Below, piece by piece: positions 49,044 to 57,436 of a stretch of 64,000 bases of DNA. The stretch's first letter is position 1, and each line of letters begins with the position of its first letter. Source of the stretch: Betaproteobacteria bacterium. Lineage in GTDB: Bacteria; Pseudomonadota; Gammaproteobacteria; Burkholderiales; Rhodocyclaceae. The DNA lies in assembly GCA_016709965.1 (NCBI GenBank), contig JADJLT010000006.1, forward strand, positions 186,001-250,000, written 5' to 3'. Both the position numbers and the translations under genes were made by a program. The notes under the pieces are model-generated. The model was given only the letters and a program-made list of their open reading frames with translations. It made no database searches and had not been told where the DNA came from.

Positions 49044-49076
49044 TCAAATTCGGGCAAATTTTCCGGTTGACCGTGG
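49044..49076 (-). repeat. Intergenic copy of the dispersed motif
   Basis: TCAAATTCGGGCAAATTTTCC then GGTTGACCGTGG lies 26 nt past the stop of the lipoprotein gene (minus strand) and before the zinc-ribbon gene. It contains the exact CCGGTTGACC core. Confidence 0.7.
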
Positions 49077-49101
49077 AAATGTGGCTTGGGGATACCTGCC
49101 T

Positions 49102-49689
49102 TTATCTGGCAGCCTGCTCGGGCATCAGCGCCGCCTTCAAGGTTGCACTCATATCCTGATCCAGTGTTTTGACGCCCTTGATTACGAAAGTCCCGCCATT
49201 CCGCCACAGCGTTTGCGTATTCGTCAGAGACTCCTTGGTTGTGGGGTTCAAAACCCGAACATCGATCAGCACCTCGGTGCCTCCCTCAACAATCTTCGGG
49301 ATGCCGATGGTCATTCGTGGGCCCAACTCACGAACAACGATCAGAACCACCCGCTCGGGCACCGGCGTCGAGTTCGATGCGAGGCGAACCAGCGCCTCGT
49401 TCGTCGGCAGCGGCTTCTCTTCAGGCAGGCGGTGAATACCTGCAATGGCAATGCAACCCGCTCGATTGAAGAAGTCTTCAATTCCTCGCAATGCAGCCGC
49501 CTCGCGCAGTTGCGGCTCCTTCTGATCCGGCCGCCACTGTGGCGCCCAATAAACCAGCGTGGAAACTGCCGGTTTGCCAACCTGACATAACGGCTGCTGG
49601 GGTGGTGTGCCGGTTGTTTCGACTTTTGTCGAAGCGCAGCCCGTCATGAATGTCAGGGCGAAAAGTACGGCGAGAATGTGGGGGCGCAT
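49102..49689 (-). CDS. Lipoprotein of unknown function
   Basis: 195 residues from ATG 49689 (RPHILAVLFALTFMTGCAST), a lipoprotein signal with lipidated Cys ~18. The mature part is beta-rich with segments WAPQWRPDQKEPQLREAAAL, ERVVLIVVRELGPRMTIGIP and GTEVLIDVRVLNPTTKESLT. It resembles the stand-alone outer-membrane lipoproteins of betaproteobacteria (often DUF-type, sometimes near secretion genes). No named family is recognised. It is divergent from hrpA. Confidence 0.75.
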   Translation of the reverse strand: MRPHILAVLFALTFMTGCASTKVETTGTPPQQPLCQVGKPAVSTLVYWAPQWRPDQKEPQLREAAALRGIEDFFNRAGCIAIAGIHRLPEEKPLPTNEALVRLASNSTPVPERVVLIVVRELGPRMTIGIPKIVEGGTEVLIDVRVLNPTTKESLTNTQTLWRNGGTFVIKGVKTLDQDMSATLKAALMPEQAAR

Positions 49690-49852
49690 GTGGCGGAGGC
49701 TTTTTGCTAACAATTGTCATAATAGTCTAAGCCGGCTACCGGTTATACAGGTGGAAGCGCATTCGATTTGGATCGGCTTCCATTTTTCGTTCAGCTGCTG
49801 AGTCTTGGTTATGGCGCGGTAAAATTGGCGCCCCGATTTGCTGTCTCGATGA

Positions 49853-52800
49853 ATGAAACAAGAGAAACCTGTCCGCACTGCCCAACTTGGCGAAAACCTT
49901 TGCCTGAGCAACGATCTGAAGCGCTTGCGTGGGATGCAGCGCGACTTGCTGCGGTCAACCGGAGAAAAGCGCGAAAAATTGAATGCCGACTTCGCGGCTT
50001 TGCTCGCTCGTTCGCAGGCGGCAGTGCTCGAACGTCGCGCCAAGCTGCCGAAGCCGGAGTTCCAGAGCGATTTGCCGGTTAATGAACGGCGGGCCGACAT
50101 TGCCGAGTTGATCCTCAAGCATCAGGTCGTCATCGTCTGTGGCGAAACCGGTTCGGGCAAGACCACGCAGTTGCCGAAGATCTGCCTTGATCTCGGCATC
50201 GGCGCCCGTGGCCTGATCGGCCACACCCAGCCCCGCCGGCTGGCGGCGCGTTCGGTGGCAACTCGGCTGGCGCAGGAGTTGAAGACGCAGGTCGGAACCG
50301 GCGTCGGCGTCAAGATCCGTTTCCAGGATCGCTCCAGCCCGGAAAGTTGGGTCAAGCTAATGACCGACGGCATTCTGCTCGCCGAGTCGCAGTCCGACCC
50401 TTATTTGAACGCCTACGAGGCGATCATCATCGACGAGGCGCACGAGCGCAGCCTGAACATCGATTTCCTGCTCGGCTACCTCAATCAGTTGCTGATCAAG
50501 CGGCCGGATCTCAAGGTCATCATCACCTCGGCGACGATCGACGCTGACCGTTTTTCGACACATTTCACGGTCAACGGGAAAAAAGCGCCGATTATCGAAG
50601 TGTCCGGCCGGCTCTACCCGGTCGAGGTGCGCTACCGGCCGGTCGAGGATCTCGAAAAGAAGGACGACGAGCGCGACCTCTACGACGCCATCGTCGATGC
50701 CGCCGACGAGGTTTCGCGGCTGGGCAGTGGCGACATCCTCGTCTTCCTGCCCGGCGAACGGGAAATCCGCGAAGCGGCGGAAGCCTTGCGCAAGCACGCG
50801 CTGGCCCGACCCGGCTTGTCTTCCGCTCACGCCCCGGAAATCCTGCCGCTTTTCTCACGCCTGTCCGCTGGCGATCAAGACCGTATCTTCAAACCTTCCG
50901 GCGGCCAGCGGCGCATCGTGCTGGCCACCAACGTGGCCGAAACCTCGCTCACCGTGCCGGGTATCCGCTACGTCATCGACACCGGCTTGGCCCGGGTCAA
51001 GCGCTATTCCTACCGCAACAAGGTCGAGCAGTTGCAGATCGAGAAGGTCTCGCAGGCGGCGGCGCGGCAGCGGGCCGGGCGTTGCGGCCGGGTGGCGGCG
51101 GGCGTCTGCATCCGCTTGTACGACGAGCTTGATTTCAACGCGCGGGCACCGTTCACCGATCCGGAAATTCTGCGTTCCAGCCTGGCCGGCGTCATCTTGC
51201 GCATGAAGTCGCTGCGCCTGACCGATGTCGAAAGTTTTCCCTTCATCGAGCCGCCGCCAGCCAAGGCCATCGCCGACGGCTACGCGCTATTGCAGGAACT
51301 CGGCGCGCTGACTGACGACAATGTGCTGACGCCGATTGGCGCCTCGCTGGCCAAACTGCCGCTCGACCCGCGCATCGGCCGCATGCTGGTCGCCGCGCGC
51401 GATCTCGGCTGCCTCAAGGAGGTCATGGTCATCGCTGCCGGCCTGTCGGCGCAGGACCCGCGCGAACGGCCGCAGGACAGACAGCAGGCGGCGGACGAAA
51501 AGCACAAGTTGTTCGCCGACGAAAAGTCGGAATTCCTGAGCTGGTGGAAGTTGTGGAACTGGTTCCAGAACGCCGTCGAGCACAAGAAATCGAACAAGCA
51601 ACTGGTCGACAACTGCCACGCCCATTTCCTTTCCTACCTGCGCCTGCGCGAGTGGCGCGAAGTGCATGGCCAGTTGCACGCAATGGTCACCGAGCTGGGC
51701 TGGAAGGAAAGCGACTTGCCCGGCACCTACGACGCCATCCATCAGGCGCTGCTGGCCGGCCTGCTCGGTAACCTCGGTTGCAAGGCTGACGAGTCGGGCT
51801 TTTACCTCGGCGCCCGCGGTATTCGTTACCTGATCCATCCATCCTCGCCGCTGCAAAAGAAGGCCGGAAAATGGATCATGGCGGCCGAGATCACCGAGAC
51901 GACGCGTCTCTTCGGTCGCTGTGTCGCCCGCATCGAGCCCGACTGGCTGGAGAAAGTGGGCGCTCACCTTATCAAGCGCCAGTACTTCGATGCCCACTGG
52001 GAAAAGAAGTCGATGCAGGTCTCGGGCTGGGAGCGGACGACGCTCTACGGCGTGGTTATCAACCCCAAGCGGCGCATCCATTACGGCCCGATGGCGCCGG
52101 CCGAAGGACGCGAGATTTTCATCCGCCAAGGCTTGGTTAGCGAGGAAATCGACGAGGCTTTCGCCAAGCGCTGGCCCTTCTTCCAGCACAATCAGCGGCT
52201 GATTCGCGAGATCGAGCATCTCGAACACAAGCAGCGCCGGCAGGACGTGCTGGTCGATGACGAGCTGATTTTCGCTTTTTACGATTCGATCATTCCCGAC
52301 GGCATCCACAACGGCGCGACTTTCGATCACTGGCGCAAGGAAGCCGAACAGGACAACGCCAAGCTGCTCTACCTGTCGAAAGACGACCTGATGCGCCACT
52401 CGGCGGCCGGCGTGACGACAGAAGCCTTCCCGCATCACATCAAGGTCGGCGGCGTCGACTATCCGCTGAGCTACCACTTCGAACCGGGTTCGCCGCGCGA
52501 CGGCGTGACGCTGACCTTGCCGCTGGCGCAACTCAACCAGATTCCGGTGCTGCGCATGGAATGGCTGGTGCCGGGCTTGCTCAAGGAAAAGCTGGTGCAG
52601 TTGATCAAGACACTGCCGCAGAAGATTCGGGCGAAAGTGGTGCCGGTGCCCGAATTCGTCGAAGAATTCATGGCTACCGTAGCGGGCAATGAAAAGAAGA
52701 TGAATCAGGGCCTGATTACGCCGCTGATCGAACACATCCTCGAAGCGCGTGGCCTCAATGCCCGTGGCTGGGCGGTGACAGCGGATTCATTCCGGCCCGA

Positions 52801-53809
52801 CGCGCTGCCGCTCCACTTCTCGATGAATTACAAGCTGATCGACGAGCATGGCCGGCAACTCGATATGAACCGCAGCCTGGTTGCCCTGCGCGCCGAGTGG
52901 GGCAAGCAGGCCAAGGACGAGTTCGCCGAACTGCACGAAACGCCGTCGGAGTTTACCAATCTGACTGACTGGACTTTCGGCGAATTGCCGGAGTTGATGG
53001 AAGTGCCGGTGGCCGGTCAGACGGTACTCGGCTATCCCGGCCTGACCGATGATGGCGATAGTGTCAGCCTCAAGGTTTTCGACTCCGCCGAGGAGGCTGC
53101 GGAGGCGCATCGGGCCGGTCTGCTCCGCCTGTTCATGCTGCAGTTCCGCGATCAGGTGAAGTATTTCGACAAGAACATTCCCGGTCTTAACCAGATGGCC
53201 ATGCAGTACATGGCGCTCGGTAGCAGCGATGACTTGAAGAGCCAGATCGTCGCCCTGACCTTCGAGCGCGCCTGCCTGACCGAACCGCTGCCGACGACAC
53301 CAAATGCCTTCAAGAGCAGGTGCGGTGATAGCAAGGCGCGGCTCGGGCTGATTATGCAGGAAGTCTGCCGCTTGGTCGGCACGGTGCTGAGCGAATGGCA
53401 GGCCGTGGTCAAAAAGCTGCCGGCCTTTAAGGCGCATGCGGCGGCGGTGGCTGACATCGAAGCGCAATTGAAACGGCTGATGGGCAAGAATTTCCTGCTC
53501 GACACGCCTTTCGACCGCTTGCAGCATTACCCGCGCTACTTCAAGGCAATCGTCGTCCGCCTCGATAAGCTGAAAGCCAACCCGGCGCGCGACGCCCAGT
53601 TGATGGTCGAATACACGCCGTTGTGGACCAACTACGAACGGCGCGCTATCCAGCTGGCCAAGCTCGGTGCGCTCGACCCGCAGGTTGAACAGTTCCGCTG
53701 GTTGCTTGAAGAATTGCGCGTCGGGCTGTTTGCGCAGGAATTGCGGACGCCGGTGCCGGTATCGACCAAACGTCTGCAAAAACAATGGGAAGGAATCAAG
53801 AATGGGTGA
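49853..53809 (+). CDS. hrpA: ATP-dependent RNA helicase HrpA
   Basis: 1318 residues, the full size of HrpA. DEAH-box motifs are I GETGSGKTTQLPKICLDLG near 103, II IIIDEAHERSLNIDFLLGYL near 192, III SATI near 226, V GDILVFLPGEREI region and VI QRAGRCGRVAAGVCIRLY near 408. HA2/OB and DUF3418 regions fill the C-terminus. It unwinds stalled ribosome-mRNA complexes and processes some mRNAs. The first ~60 residues (LCLSNDLKRLRGMQRDLLRS) include one copy of the dispersed motif. Its stop codon overlaps the next gene's start. Confidence 0.96.
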   Translation: MKQEKPVRTAQLGENLCLSNDLKRLRGMQRDLLRSTGEKREKLNADFAALLARSQAAVLERRAKLPKPEFQSDLPVNERRADIAELILKHQVVIVCGETGSGKTTQLPKICLDLGIGARGLIGHTQPRRLAARSVATRLAQELKTQVGTGVGVKIRFQDRSSPESWVKLMTDGILLAESQSDPYLNAYEAIIIDEAHERSLNIDFLLGYLNQLLIKRPDLKVIITSATIDADRFSTHFTVNGKKAPIIEVSGRLYPVEVRYRPVEDLEKKDDERDLYDAIVDAADEVSRLGSGDILVFLPGEREIREAAEALRKHALARPGLSSAHAPEILPLFSRLSAGDQDRIFKPSGGQRRIVLATNVAETSLTVPGIRYVIDTGLARVKRYSYRNKVEQLQIEKVSQAAARQRAGRCGRVAAGVCIRLYDELDFNARAPFTDPEILRSSLAGVILRMKSLRLTDVESFPFIEPPPAKAIADGYALLQELGALTDDNVLTPIGASLAKLPLDPRIGRMLVAARDLGCLKEVMVIAAGLSAQDPRERPQDRQQAADEKHKLFADEKSEFLSWWKLWNWFQNAVEHKKSNKQLVDNCHAHFLSYLRLREWREVHGQLHAMVTELGWKESDLPGTYDAIHQALLAGLLGNLGCKADESGFYLGARGIRYLIHPSSPLQKKAGKWIMAAEITETTRLFGRCVARIEPDWLEKVGAHLIKRQYFDAHWEKKSMQVSGWERTTLYGVVINPKRRIHYGPMAPAEGREIFIRQGLVSEEIDEAFAKRWPFFQHNQRLIREIEHLEHKQRRQDVLVDDELIFAFYDSIIPDGIHNGATFDHWRKEAEQDNAKLLYLSKDDLMRHSAAGVTTEAFPHHIKVGGVDYPLSYHFEPGSPRDGVTLTLPLAQLNQIPVLRMEWLVPGLLKEKLVQLIKTLPQKIRAKVVPVPEFVEEFMATVAGNEKKMNQGLITPLIEHILEARGLNARGWAVTADSFRPDALPLHFSMNYKLIDEHGRQLDMNRSLVALRAEWGKQAKDEFAELHETPSEFTNLTDWTFGELPELMEVPVAGQTVLGYPGLTDDGDSVSLKVFDSAEEAAEAHRAGLLRLFMLQFRDQVKYFDKNIPGLNQMAMQYMALGSSDDLKSQIVALTFERACLTEPLPTTPNAFKSRCGDSKARLGLIMQEVCRLVGTVLSEWQAVVKKLPAFKAHAAAVADIEAQLKRLMGKNFLLDTPFDRLQHYPRYFKAIVVRLDKLKANPARDAQLMVEYTPLWTNYERRAIQLAKLGALDPQVEQFRWLLEELRVGLFAQELRTPVPVSTKRLQKQWEGIKNG
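49950..49986 (+). repeat. Copy of the dispersed motif at the 5' end of hrpA
   Basis: TGCGGTCAACCGGAGAAAAG then CGCGAAAAATTGAATG. Ten-mer core exact and 3' half AAAATTGAA kept. It encodes residues ~33-45 of HrpA. Confidence 0.55.
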
Positions 53810-54536
53810 TGTCATGCTCGCGCTGGCGCGAACTTTCGCCAACCTCAAGAGCGGCAAGGTCTGGCTCTACGTGCTGACTCCGGCGCTGCTCTCCTTGTTG
53901 CTGACCGTCGCGCTGGCCGTCTGGGGACTGGGCTGGATGGTGCAGCAGATGATGGACTATCCGCCGATGACCCTGCTTGTTGGCTGGGGGCTGGTTTGGC
54001 TGGCTTACATCCTGGCCTACCTTGGCGGCTGGATGGCGATCTTCGCCATCGCCTACCTGACTGCCTCGCTGCTGGCGGCCATCGTTATCATGCCGCTGAT
54101 GCTCAAGTACCTGTCCGAAACCGAGTATCAGGATGTTGCGCCGATGGGCAAAGATAGTTTTGTCGCGGCAGCGGGCAACAGCGTACTGGCGACCGTCATG
54201 TTCATCATCGGCTGGCTGATTACCATCCCGCTGTGGCTGATTCCCGGCTTCTCGCTGCTCATTCCACTGCTGCTGATGGGCTGGCTGAATCGCCGGACGT
54301 TCGCTTACGATGCCCTGTCGATGCATGCCACCAGTGGCGAGTGGCAGGATGTTCGCAATCGCCAGAAAACACCGCTCTTCATGCTCGGCCTGACCATGGC
54401 ACTGCTGGCCCACATTCCGTTCGTTGGCCTGCTGGTGCCCGCGCTGGCAGCGCTATCATTTGTCCATTACGGGCTGGAAGCACTACGCCGCTCGCGCGGC
54501 GGGGCCATTGTTACCATCGAGGGGGAACGGGTATGA
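53802..54536 (+). CDS. EI24-domain (CysZ-like) membrane protein
   Basis: 244 residues with five or six TM helices. The EI24 pattern is SGKVWLYVLTPALLSLLLTV, ATVMFIIGWLITIPLWLIPG and FSLLIPLLLMGWLNRRTFAY, with a loop of polar residues after it. CysZ relatives move sulfate; other EI24 proteins are uncharacterised. The start (MGDVMLALARTFANLKS) overlaps the hrpA stop (ATGGGTGA) and the stop overlaps the next start (ATGA), so it is in a tight three-gene unit. Sulfate transport is not proven. Confidence 0.85.
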   Translation: MGDVMLALARTFANLKSGKVWLYVLTPALLSLLLTVALAVWGLGWMVQQMMDYPPMTLLVGWGLVWLAYILAYLGGWMAIFAIAYLTASLLAAIVIMPLMLKYLSETEYQDVAPMGKDSFVAAAGNSVLATVMFIIGWLITIPLWLIPGFSLLIPLLLMGWLNRRTFAYDALSMHATSGEWQDVRNRQKTPLFMLGLTMALLAHIPFVGLLVPALAALSFVHYGLEALRRSRGGAIVTIEGERV

Positions 54537-55297
54537 GTCGTACTTTTGGCGCCATTATCATCGGCGACGAAATTTTGTCGGGCAAACGGCAGGACAAGCA
54601 TTTTGCCAAGATCGCCGAACTGCTCGGCGCGCGTGGCCTGCGCCTGAGCTGGGTCGACTATCTGGGCGATGACCGCGAACGTCTGGCGGCTACATTCAAA
54701 CGCACGATGGCAGCCGGCGATGTAGTGTTCTCCTGTGGCGGCATAGGCAACACGCCGGATGACCATACGCGGCAAGCGGTGGCGGCAGCGCTCGACGTTG
54801 ATCTGGTGCTGCACCCGGAAGGTTTTGAAGAATTGAAAGCGCGCTTCGCCGGCGAGGAAATCACGGACAAGCGCAAATTGCTGGTCACCTTTCCTGCCGG
54901 TGTAAAGATCATCCCCAACCCGTTCAACCGCATCCCCGGCTTCATGGCCAACGATCACTATTTCGTACCCGGCTTTCCGCAGATGGCGCATCCGATGATC
55001 GAATGGGCGCTCGATACTTTCTACAAGGATCAGTTCAAGGCGGTCGATGGCATGGTGGAGAAGGCTTTCCTGCTGACCGGCCCGACAGCGTATGAAAGTG
55101 CGCTGCTCGACTTGATGGAGCGAATCGTCGCCGACTATCCGATGCTGCGTTTGTTCTCGTTGCCGTCGCTGGTTGGCAAGGAGCGCAAGCATCTCGAACT
55201 TGGTGTCGAGGGGTCACCTGAACTGGTCGACAAGGCGATGGAGGAAATCCGCATCGAGGTCGAAAGACGGGGAATCACTTGGGTATGGCGGACTTGA
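54533..55297 (+). CDS. CinA N-terminal / MoCF-domain protein (competence/damage-inducible type)
   Basis: 254 residues, the N-terminal molybdopterin-binding-like half of CinA without its pyridine nucleotide amidohydrolase half. FGAIIIGDEILSGKRQDKHF and DVVFSCGGIGNTPDDHTRQA are the two MoCF motifs, followed by ANDHYFVPGFPQMAHPMIEW. Such stand-alone proteins are annotated as competence/damage-inducible protein A, and related CinA domains act as ADP-ribose pyrophosphatases. No activity is shown here. It ends the hrpA unit. Confidence 0.86.
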   Translation: MSRTFGAIIIGDEILSGKRQDKHFAKIAELLGARGLRLSWVDYLGDDRERLAATFKRTMAAGDVVFSCGGIGNTPDDHTRQAVAAALDVDLVLHPEGFEELKARFAGEEITDKRKLLVTFPAGVKIIPNPFNRIPGFMANDHYFVPGFPQMAHPMIEWALDTFYKDQFKAVDGMVEKAFLLTGPTAYESALLDLMERIVADYPMLRLFSLPSLVGKERKHLELGVEGSPELVDKAMEEIRIEVERRGITWVWRT

Positions 55298-55301
55298 TGG
55301 A

Positions 55302-55350
55302 TTTTTTCCGGTTGCTACGGTCAACCGGAAAAAACAGCCAAAATTGAATT
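55302..55350 (+). repeat. Intergenic copy of the dispersed motif in an inverted repeat
   Basis: TTTTTTCCGGTTG (55302-55314) pairs with CAACCGGAAAAAA (55322-55334) around CTACGGT, making a hairpin. The motif continues as CAGCCAAAATTGAATT. It lies 4 nt after the CinA-N stop and is nearly identical to the reverse complement of the 24032 copy. Confidence 0.78.
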
Positions 55351-55370
55351 ATTCCGGAATGAAGACGTAA

Positions 55371-55400
55371 AAAAACCCGCGAGTTTCGCGGGCTTTTTTT
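55371..55400. terminator. Terminator between the CinA-N and phasin genes
   Basis: CCCGCGA (55376-55382), GTT loop, TCGCGGG (55386-55392), with A-tract before and TTTTTTT after. Works in both directions for the convergent genes. Confidence 0.92.
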
Positions 55401-55415
55401 GCGAGAAGCGCCGAA

Positions 55416-55979
55416 TTACTTGGCGACTTTCTTGGCTGCAGCAGCAGTTGCGCTCTTGGCCGGGGCGGCAATCTTGCCGGCCGCTGCCATGTTTGCTTCG
55501 GCCATGTCAGACATTTGCTTGGCCATGCCGGTCATGTTCTCAAATGCCTTGGTCGAGGCGGTCATGATGGACTGCATGGTGGTGGCGAAAACTTCACCAC
55601 CCACCGGCGTGGAAGACTTGGCCTTCTCGACGACGCTGTTAAGGTTTTTGGTGAGGCTGCCGTACTGGGCTTCCATGACCGAAGTGACTTCCTTCTGCAT
55701 TTCGGCGACCAGTTCGTAGACGCTACGCGAGTAGTCCATCCATTTGGCGGCATTCGGCTGGGCCAGTTCGGCGTTCAGCTTGGCGAGGGCGCCGGGATCC
55801 TTGGCGCTCATCATCTGCTGGGTGCCAGCCAAGGTGCTGTTGAAGAATTCGCGGGAAGCTGCCATGTTCAATGCGGTCAGGCGCTCAACGCCGCTGAAGG
55901 CGGTGCGCATCAGATTCGTCATGACTTCGGCGTTGGCTTTTTGGGCGGCGGTCAGTTGTTCGAGGTTCAGGTTGCTCAT
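55416..55979 (-). CDS. Phasin family protein (second of a tandem pair)
   Basis: 187 residues, full-length phasin_2 domain: LTALNMAASREFFNSTLAGT, MDYSRSVYELVAEMQKEVTS and SIMTASTKAFENMTGMAKQM, followed by an Ala/Lys-rich tail (KSATAAAAKKVAK). Phasins coat polyhydroxybutyrate granules and control their size. ATG 55979 (or the adjacent ATG 55982) with GGAGAAT just upstream. It follows a closely related phasin gene, 73 nt away. Confidence 0.93.
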   Translation of the reverse strand: MSNLNLEQLTAAQKANAEVMTNLMRTAFSGVERLTALNMAASREFFNSTLAGTQQMMSAKDPGALAKLNAELAQPNAAKWMDYSRSVYELVAEMQKEVTSVMEAQYGSLTKNLNSVVEKAKSSTPVGGEVFATTMQSIMTASTKAFENMTGMAKQMSDMAEANMAAAGKIAAPAKSATAAAAKKVAK

Positions 55980-56016
55980 CATATTCTCCAAGTTTGTTTG
56001 CGGGTATGGATGAAAC

Positions 56017-56041
56017 AAGCCCCCATCGAAACGGGGGCTTT
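56017..56041 (-). terminator. Hairpin between the two phasin genes
   Basis: AAGCCCCC (56017-56024) pairs with GGGGGCTT (56033-56040). Only a weak T-run follows on the minus strand, so it may be a leaky terminator or an mRNA-stabilising stem that lets the second phasin be made at a lower level. Confidence 0.6.
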
Positions 56042-56052
56042 GATACAGCTGA

Positions 56053-56607
56053 TTATTTTTTCTTGGAAGCTGCGGTCGTGGCGCTGACGGCCTTGACGGT
56101 TGCATTTGTAGCGGCTGCAACGTTGGCTTCGGTGATTTCAGCAACCTGCTTGGCAGCCTTGTTCATGTTGTCGAAAGCGGAGGTGGCAGCAGCAATGGCG
56201 CTCTTGACGGCAGCAACAGCGACATCAGAACCAGCCGGGGCAGACTTGGCAGCCTTGTCCAGCAGGCCGGCGACGGTCTTCTGGAATTCGCCAAACTGGG
56301 CTTCGACCATCTTGGACAGCTCTTCCTGAGTCTGGGCAGAAATTTCATACACGGAACGCGAGTAGGCAACAGCTTTCTCGACATTCGGCTGGGCCAGCGA
56401 AGCCTGAATGGACAGGGCTTCCTGAACGTCCTTGGCACCCATCAGTGCCTTGGCACCGGAAACGGAATCTTCCATCACGGAGCGAGCAGTATTCAGGTTC
56501 AGGGCGGCGATACGCTCGGCAGAGGCCAGAGCGGTATTGGCCAGGGTCAGCATGGAATCAACGGCAGCCTTGTTGGCGGTAGCGAATTGCTCAGGGGTCT
56601 TGAACAT
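56053..56607 (-). CDS. Phasin family protein (first of a tandem pair)
   Basis: 184 residues with the family layout MFKTPEQFATANKAAVDSML, LASAERIAALNLNTARSVME and YSRSVYEISAQTQEELSKMV. Both paralogues share this scheme and lie in tandem, so one is a duplicate. Coats PHB granules. The promoter at 56701-56728 and a palindrome beside it lie upstream. Codon use is that of a highly expressed gene. Confidence 0.94.
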   Translation of the reverse strand: MFKTPEQFATANKAAVDSMLTLANTALASAERIAALNLNTARSVMEDSVSGAKALMGAKDVQEALSIQASLAQPNVEKAVAYSRSVYEISAQTQEELSKMVEAQFGEFQKTVAGLLDKAAKSAPAGSDVAVAAVKSAIAAATSAFDNMNKAAKQVAEITEANVAAATNATVKAVSATTAASKKK

Positions 56608-56700
56608 GGTTTATCTCCAATATAAAAGGGTCATGCAAAACAATCGAAAGCTCTGGCAGTGCGATTTCATGAGGCGATGTTGCACTGCACCATGAGTCTC

Positions 56701-56728
56701 ATTATAGGTGTGATTGTTGCATTGTCAA
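56701..56728 (-). promoter_or_regulatory. Strong sigma-70 promoter of the phasin genes
   Basis: Minus strand: TTGACA (56728-56723), 16-nt spacer, TATAAT (56706-56701), both consensus. A 93-nt leader separates it from the start codon at 56607. Confidence 0.82.
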
Positions 56729-56733
56729 CATTA

Positions 56734-56754
56734 TTTTTGTGCGGTGCACAAAAA
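56734..56754. promoter_or_regulatory. Palindrome next to the phasin promoter, possible operator
   Basis: TTTTTGTGC-GGT-GCACAAAAA is a perfect 9-bp inverted repeat that ends 5 nt from the -35 box. Such a position fits a repressor or activator of phasin expression (PhaR-type control is usual for phasins), but the binding protein is not identified. Its T-tract also follows the lptA terminator stem. Confidence 0.5.
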
Positions 56755-56787
56755 CGAACAAGCCCATTTAAATCATAGGCTTGTTCG
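56750..56787 (-). terminator. Terminator of the kdsD-kdsC-lptC-lptA operon
   Basis: Minus strand: CGAACAAGCC (56787-56778) pairs with GGCTTGTTCG (56764-56755), then TTTTT. It is 58 nt after the lptA stop. Confidence 0.8.
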
Positions 56788-56845
56788 TGGTCGCCGAGGC
56801 GCTGGTGGCACGGCTTTCGGCGGCTGCTAATCCCGCGATGCACTA

Positions 56846-57436
56846 CTACCGTGCGTTTTGGCCGCCCAGCGTACCGCTTCCTTTGAGTTCAAGCCGTTCC
56901 CCACGTGTTGCCGCCCCATCACCATCTTTGCCCTTGGGCTGGATGACGGCCCGGACGCGTCCGGGCTGGCCTTTCGGATTGTGCGCGTCGCCGGCTGTCA
57001 CCAGGTATTTTTCGCTGACCGCGTCGTACCAGATGTAATCACCCCTCACCTCGTCTTCACCGCTCTTCACCCAGGCTCGACGAAAGAGTTCAACGACTTC
57101 GGTATTGGTGTTGTACTCAATACGTTCGCCTTCGCCTTCGATGTATTCTTCCTTGCCATCCCGCTTTTGGCGAAAGCGGGCCAGCCCGCCCTTGCCGCTG
57201 TAGGCAGTACCTTTTTGAAAGCCGTACTGGTCTTCAGTAATAACGACGCGGTCGGCTTTCAGTGTCATGGTGCCCTTGGTGATCAGGACGTCACCCTCAA
57301 GGATCTGGATTTTCTTGGCGTCGTCGAGCGAGGCTCGATTGGCCTCGAGTAACATGGGCTTGCCGCGGTCGGCGCGTTCGGCATGGGCGCTGATGCCGAT
57401 GAGCAGGCAGAGGGTGAGCGTGGCGAGTCGTTTCAT
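56846..57436 (-). CDS. lptA: Lipopolysaccharide transport periplasmic protein LptA
   Basis: 196 residues. Signal peptide RLATLTLCLLIGISAHAERA, then an OstA-type beta-jellyroll: LLEANRASLDDAKKIQILEG, DVLITKGTMTLKADRVVITE and YIEGEGERIEYNTNTEVVEL. LptA forms the bridge that carries LPS across the periplasm from LptC to LptD. It overlaps lptC by 4 nt (ATGA). Confidence 0.95.
   Translation of the reverse strand: MKRLATLTLCLLIGISAHAERADRGKPMLLEANRASLDDAKKIQILEGDVLITKGTMTLKADRVVITEDQYGFQKGTAYSGKGGLARFRQKRDGKEEYIEGEGERIEYNTNTEVVELFRRAWVKSGEDEVRGDYIWYDAVSEKYLVTAGDAHNPKGQPGRVRAVIQPKGKDGDGAATRGERLELKGSGTLGGQNAR

Noticed and set aside
51287..52735. Long minus-strand ORF within hrpA
   Set aside because: Antisense to conserved helicase coding; no ribosome site or domain.
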